64,000 bases of DNA, from contig CBDCLS010000001.1 in NCBI GenBank assembly GCA_965218775.1, forward strand, positions 62,001-126,000, written 5' to 3'. The notes under the pieces were generated by a model. It was given only the letters and a program-made list of their open reading frames with translations. It ran no database searches and was not told the origin of the DNA. The stretch comes from CAUZIZ01 sp965218775 (GTDB taxonomy: Bacteria; Acidobacteriota; UBA6911; RPQK01; JAJDTT01). The translations under genes and the position numbers were made by a program. Positions 17,586 through 26,287 of this stretch are shown in pieces (within the stretch, counting starts at the first letter, position 1; each line of letters begins with the position of its first letter).

Positions 17586-18005
17586 ATGGCACACGCACCG
17601 AACTACGCAAACTACTACAAGAAGATGGAGATCAACACCGCCGGTCCCTTCGAACTGATCTTGATCCTCTACCGCGGGGCAATCGACAATCTAAAGAGCG
17701 CCAGGCAACATTATGACCGGGGCAATATCGAACAAAGAGTCCTCTGCCTCAATCGGGCGGTGGGCATGATCGGCGAGCTTCAGTCCGCTCTCGACTTCGA
17801 ACGGGGAAAAGAGATCGCGTCCCACCTGGGACGGCTGTACAGCTACATGCAGGGTCGTTTGATAGATGCCAATTTGAAAAGGCAACCAGAGGCCTTGGAC
17901 GAGGTTGCAAAACTGCTGGAAATCTTGAAATCTGCGTGGGAGGGAGCTCAACCACGATCCGCGCAGCAAGAGGACTCACAACTCTCAGGAGTGGCCGCCG
18001 GGTGA
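17586..18005 (+). CDS. fliS: Flagellar export chaperone FliS
   Basis: 139 residues, helical. FliS binds the disordered C-terminus of flagellin in the cytoplasm and keeps it export-competent; in species with CsrA-FliW it also competes indirectly for free flagellin. Family marks: NYANYYKKMEINTAGPFELILILYRGAIDNL and the RVLCLNRAVGMIGELQSALDFERGKEIASHLGRLYSYMQGRLIDANLKRQPEALDEVAKLLEILKSAW helices. It is the third gene of the flaG-fliD-fliS set and its stop codon overlaps the GTG of the next gene. Confidence 0.92.
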   Translation: MAHAPNYANYYKKMEINTAGPFELILILYRGAIDNLKSARQHYDRGNIEQRVLCLNRAVGMIGELQSALDFERGKEIASHLGRLYSYMQGRLIDANLKRQPEALDEVAKLLEILKSAWEGAQPRSAQQEDSQLSGVAAG

Positions 18006-18361
18006 GCAAGGCATTCCAACCCTACCGCACCCTAACCAAGCTGCTCCATAGTCAGGCAAAGGCTCTGGAGCTAAAGGATACCCAGAAACTCGAGGCACTC
18101 AGCCCGCTGATCGAAAAATACTCGGGACAAGTCGGTGATCAGGAATCGGAACTCCAACACCTCACCTCACAGGAGAAGGAGCTTCTGAGGAGCCTCTTGA
18201 CAGGCATTCAGCAACAGATCACGAACAACCAGGAAGGGTGGAAACGCTATCGCGGCCAGCTGGCTGAAGCCCGTTCCAACCTGCGCGAAACACGTCGCTT
18301 TGCCCACCAGGTCTCCAGTCTCTACTCACCCAGAAGACCCCGCTTTCAGCAGACCGGCTAG
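18002..18361 (+). CDS. Small helical protein, probable FliT-type flagellar chaperone
   Basis: 119 residues from a GTG at 18002 that overlaps the fliS stop (GTGA), the arrangement of translational coupling. The protein is almost entirely helical with heptad-like Leu/Glu/Gln spacing (LHSQAKALELKDTQKLEALSPLIEKYSGQV, LTGIQQQITNNQEGWKRYRGQLAEARSNLRETRRF). FliT, the chaperone for the cap protein FliD, is small, helical and encoded directly after fliS, and this is the basis of the call; sequence similarity to FliT is weak by eye. FlgN-like chaperones have the same form, but a FlgN is encoded elsewhere. Confidence 0.6.
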   Translation: MSKAFQPYRTLTKLLHSQAKALELKDTQKLEALSPLIEKYSGQVGDQESELQHLTSQEKELLRSLLTGIQQQITNNQEGWKRYRGQLAEARSNLRETRRFAHQVSSLYSPRRPRFQQTG

Positions 18362-18595
18362 TCCGGATTCTTCGCCTCTGCCCCTTGCCTTCGCTTTTGC
18401 CTTTGCCCTCGCCCGCCATTCATCTCGCATTTTTTCTGGCCGGTAACATTCCTAACAGGCTCGTCAAAATTCTGTCGAGACCGCCACAGGCTGTGATAGC
18501 CCAAACCTCAAGATCCGTCCAAAGCGGAGACCCGCAGCTGCTTTTATCGGGCCAATCGCCTCATCCTGCACCGGAAACCCAGTCAAGACCGTCAT

Positions 18596-18612
18596 TTGGC
18601 ACGCCGCTTGCT
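18596..18612 (+). promoter_or_regulatory. Sigma-54 promoter upstream of the glycosylation gene pair
   Basis: TTGGCACGCCGCTTGCT matches YTGGCACG-N4-TTGCW at every fixed position, with the GG and GC separated by ten bases. Transcription would start at about 18624, 15 bases before the ATG at 18639. Confidence 0.85.
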
Positions 18613-18638
18613 ACGCCAGGGGTGAAGCGAAGGTCAGA

Positions 18639-19043
18639 ATGAAAGAAAACAGCCTGATGCAACAGGCCCTCTATGAAACCTACTTGTGCGGTCACGATCT
18701 GAAACAAGTCTGTACCAACATCCAGGAACAGATTCAGCAGGGTCACGAAAGTGAGGCACTCGCAAAGATGAAGGAGTTCCTGGATGGAGTGGGCTGGATC
18801 TCACAGGCCCTGCACATGACACAGGCAGTCCATCAGGACTACCAACTCAGTATCGATCTGCATGACTTGCAGCGGGTACTGAATCCGCTGGTGGAGGCTC
18901 TGGAGAACCGAGACTTCGGATCAATCGATGAGATTCTCAGCTACGATTTCCTACCACTTTTGGATGGTTGGTCGGCTCAGCTGGCTCAAATCGAGCCGAC
19001 AGGGACGCTCAGCGATGCCGGGACGGGCAACCTGTCGTCATGA
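18639..19043 (+). CDS. Uncharacterised helical protein coupled to the Maf transferase
   Basis: 134 residues, predominantly helical and mildly acidic, with no signal peptide or transmembrane segment. The sequence (YETYLCGHDLKQVCTNIQEQIQQGHESEALAKMKEFLDGVGWISQALHMTQ) is not a family I recognise. The gene is expressed from its own sigma-54 promoter (18596-18612), and its stop overlaps the ATG of the Maf gene (ATGA at 19040-19043), so the two are translationally coupled. The reasonable inference is a co-factor, chaperone or targeting partner for flagellin glycosylation. A role in flagellar export is also possible, since small helical proteins beside fliS are often chaperones. Confidence 0.72.
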   Translation: MKENSLMQQALYETYLCGHDLKQVCTNIQEQIQQGHESEALAKMKEFLDGVGWISQALHMTQAVHQDYQLSIDLHDLQRVLNPLVEALENRDFGSIDEILSYDFLPLLDGWSAQLAQIEPTGTLSDAGTGNLSS

Positions 19044-20770
19044 TCCAGATCGAACATGATCGGGCCCAGAATGGCCAACCAATCCTTCGTGCCGTTGACC
19101 CAGACGGCCGAAAGGTTCTGCTTCACAGCCGTTACGATCCGGAGCGCGAAGCCCAGCAGTGGTGCGACCAACTCGAGTGTAAAGAGCGGGACGTCATCGT
19201 CTTGTACGGACTCGGGCTTGGCTACCACGTGAGTCCACTTCTATCGAGACAGAACAGACCCATCTTCGCTGTCGAGCCCAATGCAGAGGTGATCGACATG
19301 AGCAGGAAGCTGAATCCTGCCTTCTTCGATGATGGTGGTGACATCCATGTGGTGAGCAACTGGGAAGAGTTCAAATCCGCCTATCTCCAGACCGCAAGCC
19401 CTTGGCAGAACATATTCTTCGCCAAGATTCCCAGCTACCCAAGGGTCTACCAGAACCACTACCTGACCTTCACCGAAAAACTGAAGCGTGAACTGCTGCG
19501 AGTTCAGGCAGACCGCACGACAGCGATCCTCCACAGCAAGTCCTGGCAGACGAACTTCCTCAAGAATATCCGCTATCTGGAAGAGAGTGCTCCGGTGGCA
19601 TCGGCTTTCAATGAGTTCGTCAAGCAGCCGGTCATCATTGTGTCAGGGGGTCCGTCTCTGACGAAAAATCTGCACCTGCTCAAGGAAGCCAAGGGCAAGG
19701 CCTTGATCCTAGCCGTAGGGGCGGTAGTCAAGCTCTTGATCGAGAACGGTATTCGTCCGGATCTGATCCTCTCCTTCGACGGAAACCTCGATAACTATCG
19801 ACACTTTGAGGGCGTGGAGCTCCCGGATGTCACGCTCATCTACGATCCCATCATCCACTACAAGGTGGTTGAAGAGCACGCCGGGCCGAAGTCGATCATG
19901 ATAGTCCACGAGAACTGGCTGGAAGATGTCCTGGGAAACTCTATAGGAAAATTGCTGCCGGGACCATCGATCGCCAATACTGCCTTCGACTTCGCCTACC
20001 GGCTGGGTGCTGACCCCATCATCTTTATTGGGCAGGACCTCTCCTACGAAGACAGCTATCACGCCGAAGGGATCGGTACCGTTACCGACAATCGCGAACT
20101 CACTGAGTCGGTCCAAGGTCAGGACGGAAATGCCGTGCGCACCAGTAAACCTCTGCTGACGTTCCTGCACTGGTTCGAGGAACGGTTCAGGAGTCTGAAG
20201 GGCGAGCGCACCATCATCAACGCGACGGAAGGGGGCGCCAACATCAGGGGGACCCAGAATCTTCCGCTCCTTGAGGCTCTGAAGACCTACTGTAGTCGAG
20301 ACCTGACAGAATCCATCAGCCGACTCAACCAGATCCTGTTGCAAACTCCCGCCTACGATATGTCGTCGTTCAGGCGCGCTTTGGCGACCGCTTACCGAAA
20401 ATCCCAAGCACTCACCGAAATGTGTAGCACCGGGGCACGTCTTTCCCTGAAGCTGATCGATCACTTCTCAGGTCGGAAAACGTGCGACGTATTGAAGATT
20501 CTGAAAAAGCTGAATAGGATCGATCGCAAGCTCCAGGCATCCAAATCCGACCTTCGTCCCCTGGTCTATATTCTTTACCCCATCATCCAGATTTCCGAAG
20601 GCACCCAGATCAATCCAGAGCAGAGACAGCTGGAATCAGCTCGTCACTTTTACTTCCTATACTGGCAACTGACCGGTGCGCTCAGATACTGCAATCCTCT
20701 GCTCAAGGAGATCCTCGAGCACCACAAACTGAAGTCGGCAACCGCCCAAGAGTCGACCACAATCCATTGA
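19040..20770 (+). CDS. maf: Maf/DUF115 flagellin glycosyltransferase (motility-associated factor)
   Basis: 576 residues. Maf proteins transfer nonulosonic acids such as pseudaminic or legionaminic acid to Ser/Thr of flagellin in the cytoplasm before export. An N-terminal Maf_N-type Rossmann region contains VIVLYGLGLGYHVSPLLS and IFAVEPNAEVIDMS. The central DUF115 (MptE-like) domain contains IIVSGGPSLTKNLHLLKEAKGKALILAVGAVVKLLIENGIRPDLILSFDGN and GADPIIFIGQDLSYEDSYHAEG, which are the diagnostic sialyltransferase-like motifs. The C-terminus is helical. The start at 19040 overlaps the preceding stop. The neighbours downstream supply the sugar nucleotide. Confidence 0.88.
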   Translation: MIQIEHDRAQNGQPILRAVDPDGRKVLLHSRYDPEREAQQWCDQLECKERDVIVLYGLGLGYHVSPLLSRQNRPIFAVEPNAEVIDMSRKLNPAFFDDGGDIHVVSNWEEFKSAYLQTASPWQNIFFAKIPSYPRVYQNHYLTFTEKLKRELLRVQADRTTAILHSKSWQTNFLKNIRYLEESAPVASAFNEFVKQPVIIVSGGPSLTKNLHLLKEAKGKALILAVGAVVKLLIENGIRPDLILSFDGNLDNYRHFEGVELPDVTLIYDPIIHYKVVEEHAGPKSIMIVHENWLEDVLGNSIGKLLPGPSIANTAFDFAYRLGADPIIFIGQDLSYEDSYHAEGIGTVTDNRELTESVQGQDGNAVRTSKPLLTFLHWFEERFRSLKGERTIINATEGGANIRGTQNLPLLEALKTYCSRDLTESISRLNQILLQTPAYDMSSFRRALATAYRKSQALTEMCSTGARLSLKLIDHFSGRKTCDVLKILKKLNRIDRKLQASKSDLRPLVYILYPIIQISEGTQINPEQRQLESARHFYFLYWQLTGALRYCNPLLKEILEHHKLKSATAQESTTIH

Positions 20771-20828
20771 TGAAAGCCCAAACCGTTTTTGAGTCAGATT
20801 TTCGGAGCAAGGTTGAATTCGAGGACTC

Positions 20829-21833
20829 ATGATGATTGACGACAAAACCATCCTGATCACCGGAGGAACTGGATCATTCGGCCGGAAATTTGTAGAGACC
20901 GCTTTAACCCGCTATCAACCAAAGCGATTGATCGTCTTCAGTCGAGATGAGCTCAAGCAGCACGACATGGGTCTTCAGTTCAACGACCCCCGTCTCGACT
21001 TTTTCCTGGGTGATGTCCGCGAAGTGGGACGACTTTCCAGAGCGTTCCGGGCGGAGGTGGATGTTGTCATCCACGCCGCCGCATTGAAGCAGGTCCCCGC
21101 CTGCGAGTACAACCCTTTCGAGGCCGTCAAAACCAACGTCCTGGGTGCAAAGAACGTCGTCGACGCTGCTATCGATTGCTCTGTCCCCAAGGTGATCGCC
21201 CTCAGTACGGACAAGGCGGTAAACCCGATCAACCTGTACGGGGCTACCAAGCTGTGTGCCGAAAAGCTGCTGGTCCAGGGAAACTCCTATGCTGGGGGAG
21301 AGGGCTCCAGATTCAGCTGCGTTCGCTATGGGAACGTCCTGGGAAGTCGTGGCAGCGTCCTCCCCATCTTCCTGGCCCAGCGAGGTCGTGGAACAATCAC
21401 TCTGACTGACCCCAGGATGACCCGCTTCTGGATCACCCTGGAGGAAGCCGTCGAGTTCGTGATCCGATGCACTGAGGTGATGCAGGGTGGTGAGGTCTTT
21501 GTCCCTCGTATCCCCAGCATGACGGTGTCGGATATGGCAGGGGCACTGGCCCCCAATTGCCTGATCAAGGTAACCGGTATCCGACCCGGCGAAAAGCTCA
21601 ATGAGACCCTGGTTTCATGTGACGAAGCCCGTCGTACCCTGGCTCTGCCCGAGATGTTCGTCATCAAGCCGGAGCACCACCCTTGGGGCCCTCTCGACTG
21701 GGAGGGCGACACCATGCCCGAGGGATCCGATTTCGCCAGCGACTCCAATGATCGCTGGCTCAAGCCCGAGGATCTCTTGCGCCTGGTAGGAGAAGATGAA
21801 GAAGAACTCAAACTTGGCTCTGCACGGGGGTGA
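20829..21833 (+). CDS. pseB: UDP-N-acetylglucosamine 4,6-dehydratase (inverting), PseB
   Basis: 334 residues, a short-chain dehydrogenase/reductase. PseB makes UDP-2-acetamido-2,6-dideoxy-L-arabino-hexos-4-ulose from UDP-GlcNAc, the first step of pseudaminic acid synthesis. Visible: NAD-binding GGTGSFGRKF at the N-terminus, the family phrase VIHAAALKQVPACEYNPFEAVKTNVLGAKNV, and the catalytic Tyr-Lys in NLYGATKLCAEKLLV with ALSTDKAVNP just before. GSRGSVLPIFLAQRGRGTITLTDPRMTRFWITLEEAVEFV is also typical. Length equals characterised PseB. Its last 38 bases overlap pseC. Confidence 0.9.
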   Translation: MMIDDKTILITGGTGSFGRKFVETALTRYQPKRLIVFSRDELKQHDMGLQFNDPRLDFFLGDVREVGRLSRAFRAEVDVVIHAAALKQVPACEYNPFEAVKTNVLGAKNVVDAAIDCSVPKVIALSTDKAVNPINLYGATKLCAEKLLVQGNSYAGGEGSRFSCVRYGNVLGSRGSVLPIFLAQRGRGTITLTDPRMTRFWITLEEAVEFVIRCTEVMQGGEVFVPRIPSMTVSDMAGALAPNCLIKVTGIRPGEKLNETLVSCDEARRTLALPEMFVIKPEHHPWGPLDWEGDTMPEGSDFASDSNDRWLKPEDLLRLVGEDEEELKLGSARG

Positions 21834-23097
21834 GCCTGTCCGCCAGACGACTCTCCCCTACGGGACACACAGCATCGACGAGAGCGATATCGAGTCGGTC
21901 GTAGGGGTCCTTCGGTCGGGCTGGCTGACCACGGGACCCAAGGTCACCGAATTCGAGCAGACCTTTGCCGAGTTTGTTCATGCGCCGCACGCCCGCAGCG
22001 TCAGCAGTGGAACCGCCGGCCTGCACGCCGCTATGTACGCCTTGGAGGTCGGCCCAGGCGATGAAGTCATCGTTCCGGCGCTGACCTTTGCTGCCACCGC
22101 AAATGCTGTCCTCTACCAGGGAGGAACGCCGGTCTTCACCGATGTCGATCCCAGGACACTGCTACTGGATCCGCTTCAAGTCGAGAGCAACTTGACATCG
22201 AGAACCAAGGCGATTGTGGGAGTGGACTATGCTGGCCAACCCTGCGATTACAGTGCCCTGCAGGATCTAGCCGATCGTCAGGGTCTAGGTCTGGTTGCCG
22301 ATGCCTGTCATTCACTGGGCGCTCGAGACCGGGGTCGGCCGGTGGGAAGCCTCAGCCAGCTCTCCGTCTTCAGTATGCATCCCGTTAAGTCCATCACCTC
22401 GGCCGAGGGGGGAGTCGTCACCACCTCGGACACCGCCATGGCCAATCGAATCAGCCTGTTTCGAAACCATGGGCTCAGCAAGGATCATCGTCAGCGGAGT
22501 GAAGAAGCCTCCTGGTTCTATGAGATCAGGGAGCTGGGCTACAACTATCGATTGAGCGACCTTCAGTGTGCCCTGGCGACGAGTCAGCTTCGCAAACTAC
22601 CCTCCTGGTTGGAACTGAGAAGATCTATCGCGAAGCGCTACGACTCGGCGTTGGCAGGTTGCGGCCAGGTGGTGCGTGTTCAGACCAGGGCCGGCGTCTC
22701 ACATGCACGCCACCTCTACGTAATCAGGCTGAGACTCGACCGTCTGAAAGTCGATAGAACGCAGGTATTCAGAGCGCTTCAGCACGAGGGAATCGGGGTC
22801 AACGTACACTACATTCCGGTGCATCTGCATCCCCTCTACCGACGTGTGCTGGGCACGGGAGCCGGACTCTGTCCGGTCGCCGAAAATGTCTATCAGGAAA
22901 TTATTTCCCTACCCATCTTTCCGGCGATGACAGACCAGGATGTCGACGATGTGCTGCAGGCCCTCTTCAAGGTGCTGAACGCCTATTCTCGGACCCGTTT
23001 CCACCAACTGGGTAGGAGCTTCTGGGGGGAGAGGCCGACCCCTTCCCCTCCCTCCTCTGGAGATACTGGCAAGACGCAGTGGGTCCAACCGCTCTGA
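21796..23097 (+). CDS. pseC: Sugar-nucleotide aminotransferase, PseC-like (DegT/DnrJ/EryC1/StrS family)
   Basis: 433 residues, PLP-dependent. PseC transaminates the PseB product at C4. Visible: YGTHSIDESDIESVVGVLRSGWLTTGP, the substrate and PLP loop SSGTAGLHAAMYALEVGPGDEVIVPALTFAATANAV, Asp169 in VADACHSLGA and the Schiff-base Lys198 in SMHPVKSITSAEGG. The enzyme ends in a roughly 35-residue Pro/Ser-rich tail not expected in the family. The ATG has GGAG four bases upstream and lies inside the pseB 3' end. PseC specificity is inferred from the adjacent pseB; other DegT transaminases look the same by eye. Confidence 0.82.
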   Translation: MKKNSNLALHGGEPVRQTTLPYGTHSIDESDIESVVGVLRSGWLTTGPKVTEFEQTFAEFVHAPHARSVSSGTAGLHAAMYALEVGPGDEVIVPALTFAATANAVLYQGGTPVFTDVDPRTLLLDPLQVESNLTSRTKAIVGVDYAGQPCDYSALQDLADRQGLGLVADACHSLGARDRGRPVGSLSQLSVFSMHPVKSITSAEGGVVTTSDTAMANRISLFRNHGLSKDHRQRSEEASWFYEIRELGYNYRLSDLQCALATSQLRKLPSWLELRRSIAKRYDSALAGCGQVVRVQTRAGVSHARHLYVIRLRLDRLKVDRTQVFRALQHEGIGVNVHYIPVHLHPLYRRVLGTGAGLCPVAENVYQEIISLPIFPAMTDQDVDDVLQALFKVLNAYSRTRFHQLGRSFWGERPTPSPPSSGDTGKTQWVQPL

Positions 23098-23122
23098 ACA
23101 CGGGCTAAAGAGGCGAGAAGTC

Positions 23123-24895
23123 ATGACGATTCCCAGACAAAATGGAAGCCCCGACCTCCACCAAGGGTCAGCCGCCTGTCAGTTCGTAGCTGAGGTATCG
23201 AGCAATCACAGTCAGGACCTTGGACGATGCCTTCGATTCATTGAGCGAGCCGCCGAGCTTGGCTGCAGCGCGGTCAAGTTCCAGTTGTTCCGAATGGACC
23301 AGCTCTTTGCTCCCGAGATCCTTCGCCACAGCGCTGAACACCGTCAGAGAAGCACTTGGGAGCTACCCGCTACCTTCCTTCCAGACTTGGCAGACAAATG
23401 TCGCGCCAGCGGCATCAAGTTTGCCTGTACACCCTTCGATCTGGAGGCGGTTGAGCAGCTCTCCCCTTACGTGGACATCTATAAGATTGCGTCTTACGAG
23501 TTGCTCTGGCATCCCCTCCTGGAAGCCTGCGCCGCGACTGGGAAACCTCTAGTCGTGTCAACGGGTATGGCGACCCTGGATGAGATTCGGGTAGCGGTCG
23601 ATCAAATCAGGTTGGCTGGGTGCAAGGATCTTACCCTGCTGCACTGCCATTCCCACTACCCCACCCCGGTGGAGGACTGCAATCTGGCAGCCATCGAGAC
23701 CATGCGGCAAGCTTTTGACTGTCCCGTCGGCTGGTCCGACCACAGTGCTCGATCGGAGGTGATCTACCGGGCCGCCTATCGCTGGGGCGCCTCGATGATT
23801 GAGTTTCACTTCGACCTGGACGGTCAGGGCGAGGAATTTGGACCCGGCCACTGCTGGCTCTCGACCGAGATTCAGCAGGTCATTGGCGCAGTTCAATCAG
23901 GTTTTGCTGCCGATGGCAATCCCCAGAAGCTCCCCACTGAGCGGGAGCAGCAGGAACGCACCTGGCGGGCCGATCCTAGCGACGGATTGCGCCCCTTGGA
24001 ATCGACTAGAAAACTCCTTGCCAAGAACCGGGTTCAGCGCGGAAGTGTCCTGGTCGGAGCCGACACTACCGTCCAGAGCACGGAACCCGAGGCATGTGTG
24101 ATGGCAGTCGTTCAGGCCCGGATGGGCTCAACCCGACTGCCGGGAAAGGTCATGAGACCGATCCTGGGGCATCCCATGCTCTGGCACGTCGTCCGGCGAG
24201 TGAGACAGACTTCAGGCCTAGACAAACTGGTCGTGGCGACCTCCGATCAACCGTCGGACGAGCCGATCCGCCGCTTCTGTCAGGAAAATCGTATCGCCTG
24301 CACAGCGGGCAGCGAGCAGGACGTCCTCGACCGTTTCTACCAGACAGCCTGTCAACACGGGGGCGACCCAGTACTGCGAGTTACGGCGGACTGTCCCTTC
24401 GTCGACCCAAGATTGATCGAAAAGCTCTTAGAGCTTTTCCGGTCTGCTCCCTACGACCATGTTGGAGTCGCCACAGGTGCGGGTGTGCTCCATTCCGAAC
24501 GCGCCCGTTTCCCGGACGGACTCGACACGGAGTGTTTCAGCTCTGAAGCCCTGCGCCGAACCTGGAGCAAAGCTACCAGATCTTCCGATCGAGAACACGT
24601 GACCCCCTACATGTGGCGGGTTCCGGGTAGGTTTCGGAACGGAGCCCTGTTCCCTTCAAGGAACTATTGCCAGCACCGCTGGACCGTGGACACGGAATCC
24701 GACTTCGATCTGGTGTGTAGGGTTTACGAAGTTCTCTATCGGGAAGACCAGGCCTTTTCGATGGATGAGATCTTGGACTACTTGTCCGAACACCCAGAGC
24801 TGGCACTGCTCAACCATGATCTCATAGGCGCCGAGCAATACCAGGCAGTTTGGGGCTACCAAGAGAGTTCGGGGGGCTTGCAGAACTCTCACTAA
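23123..24895 (+). CDS. Fusion of NeuB-type nonulosonic acid synthase and SpsF-type cytidylyltransferase
   Basis: 590 residues with two domains. Residues about 20-270 are NeuB/PseI-like: FVAEVSSNHSQDLGRCLRFIERAAELGCSAVKFQLF, FACTPFDLEAVEQL, YKIASYELLWHPLLEA, VVSTGMATLDEI, VGWSDHS and MIEFHFDLDG. This domain condenses phosphoenolpyruvate with an N-acetylated amino hexose. The C-terminal SAF (antifreeze-like) domain normally found after it is reduced to a short remnant (STRKLLAKNRVQRGSVLVGAD). Residues about 325-560 are a cytidylyltransferase: VMAVVQARMGSTRLPGKVMRPILGHPML, VLRVTADCPFVDP, HRWTVDTESDF. CMP activation would follow directly on synthesis. Continuous frame, no sign of an error; the fusion order is unusual. 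Confidence 0.85.
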   Translation: MTIPRQNGSPDLHQGSAACQFVAEVSSNHSQDLGRCLRFIERAAELGCSAVKFQLFRMDQLFAPEILRHSAEHRQRSTWELPATFLPDLADKCRASGIKFACTPFDLEAVEQLSPYVDIYKIASYELLWHPLLEACAATGKPLVVSTGMATLDEIRVAVDQIRLAGCKDLTLLHCHSHYPTPVEDCNLAAIETMRQAFDCPVGWSDHSARSEVIYRAAYRWGASMIEFHFDLDGQGEEFGPGHCWLSTEIQQVIGAVQSGFAADGNPQKLPTEREQQERTWRADPSDGLRPLESTRKLLAKNRVQRGSVLVGADTTVQSTEPEACVMAVVQARMGSTRLPGKVMRPILGHPMLWHVVRRVRQTSGLDKLVVATSDQPSDEPIRRFCQENRIACTAGSEQDVLDRFYQTACQHGGDPVLRVTADCPFVDPRLIEKLLELFRSAPYDHVGVATGAGVLHSERARFPDGLDTECFSSEALRRTWSKATRSSDREHVTPYMWRVPGRFRNGALFPSRNYCQHRWTVDTESDFDLVCRVYEVLYREDQAFSMDEILDYLSEHPELALLNHDLIGAEQYQAVWGYQESSGGLQNSH

Positions 24896-24946
24896 TCGAG
24901 ACTCGCGCCTGGGTGGCTGCGTTGGGCGCGTCAGGGAGAGAATCTA

Positions 24947-26254
24947 GTGAAAGGACAACTCCTGTATCAGAAGGCCAAGACATTGATCCCGGGAGGGATC
25001 CAGCTCTTGTCCAAGCGCCCCGAGCTCTTTCTCCCCGAGCAATGGCCCACCTACTACCAGTCCGCCAAGGGAATCGAGATAACGGACCTGGATGGTCAGA
25101 CCTACCTCGACATGAGCATCATGAGCGTGGGCGCCTGCGTACTGGGCTATGCGGATCCTGATGTAAACAGCGCGGTGCAGGAGTCGGTTGAGCGAGGATC
25201 GATGTGCACCTTGAACGCCCCCGAAGAAGTGGAGCTGGCCGAGCTACTCTGCGAGCTTCATCCCTGGGCACAGATGGCAAGATATGCCCGCTCAGGCGGC
25301 GAAGCCATGTCGGTTGCGGTCCGCATCGCCCGCACCCACACCCGACGGGACAAGGTCGCCTTCTGTGGATATCACGGCTGGACCGACTGGTATGTGGCCG
25401 CCAATCTGAGTAGTAGTACCGCCCTGGACGAGCATTTGATGTCCGGTATCGAACCAGCCGGAGTGCCCAGCGGCCTAAGCGGAAGCGCCCTTTGCTTCTC
25501 TTACAACCGCATCGACCAACTGCGAGCCATCGTCGAAGAACACGGCAGCGAACTGGCGGCCATTGTCATGGAACCTCAGCGCGATCTCAACATCGCTCCT
25601 GGCTTCTTGGAAGAAGTACGGCAGCTCGCCACCGATTCCGGAGCCGTCCTGATCTTCGACGAGATCACTTCTGGATTCCGGATGACGGTGGGAGGCATCC
25701 ATCTTCTACTGGGAGTCGAGCCCGATCTCGCTGTTTTCGCCAAAGCGATGGCGAACGGTTACGCGATGTCGGCCGTCATCGGATCGAGCCGTGTCATGGA
25801 ATCGGCTCAATCTTCCTTCATCAGCAGCACCAACTGGACAGATCGAGTAGGGCCGGCCGCAGCTCTGGCAACCATTCGGAAATTCCGTCAACACGGTGTT
25901 CACGAGCACCTCATTCGCATCGGTGACCGCGTGATTCAAGGGTGGCGGCGGGCTGCCAAACTCACCCAGCTGCCCCTTGAAGCCGGGGGCCTTGCGCCGC
26001 TCGCCCACTTCAGCCTCAAGACCGAGCGCGACGTCCTGCTCTGCACTCTTTTCATCCAGATGATGCTGGAAGAGGGATTCTTGGCCTTCACGCAATTCAA
26101 ACCCTCCTTCGCTCATCAGGAGCACCATGTGGAGAGCTATCTGAAGGCCCTTGAAAAGAGTTTTCGAGTCCTCGCTGAAATCAAGTCCGATGAGCAGGGC
26201 GAAGACCTGCTCAAGGGACCACAAGCCCGGCGGGGCTTTTTCCGGGTTCACTAA
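24947..26254 (+). CDS. Class III aminotransferase, glutamate-1-semialdehyde aminomutase-like
   Basis: 435 residues, PLP-dependent, cytoplasmic. Visible: the N-terminal IPGGIQLLSKRPELF, SGGEAMSVAVRIARTHTRRDKVAFCGYHGWTDWYV, the Asp238-Glu239 pair in LIFDEITSGFR and Lys266 in VFAKAMANGYAMSAVIG. True HemL enzymes sit in haem loci; paralogues like this one occur in surface-sugar and nonulosonic acid clusters, often beside SpsF-type genes, where they are presumed to act on sugar or pyruvyl substrates. The start is a GTG at 24947 with a weak GGGAG site. It lies 51 bases after the fusion gene, in the same probable operon. Confidence 0.82.
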   Translation: MKGQLLYQKAKTLIPGGIQLLSKRPELFLPEQWPTYYQSAKGIEITDLDGQTYLDMSIMSVGACVLGYADPDVNSAVQESVERGSMCTLNAPEEVELAELLCELHPWAQMARYARSGGEAMSVAVRIARTHTRRDKVAFCGYHGWTDWYVAANLSSSTALDEHLMSGIEPAGVPSGLSGSALCFSYNRIDQLRAIVEEHGSELAAIVMEPQRDLNIAPGFLEEVRQLATDSGAVLIFDEITSGFRMTVGGIHLLLGVEPDLAVFAKAMANGYAMSAVIGSSRVMESAQSSFISSTNWTDRVGPAAALATIRKFRQHGVHEHLIRIGDRVIQGWRRAAKLTQLPLEAGGLAPLAHFSLKTERDVLLCTLFIQMMLEEGFLAFTQFKPSFAHQEHHVESYLKALEKSFRVLAEIKSDEQGEDLLKGPQARRGFFRVH

Positions 26255-26287
26255 CCCAGCAGGTGAGTCGAGGTACAAAGGCTCCCC

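Noticed and set aside
24094..24546. 150-residue open frame in the second half of the NeuB-SpsF gene
   Set aside because: It is out of phase with the cytidylyltransferase motifs and has no ribosome site; a separate pseF gene is therefore not supported.
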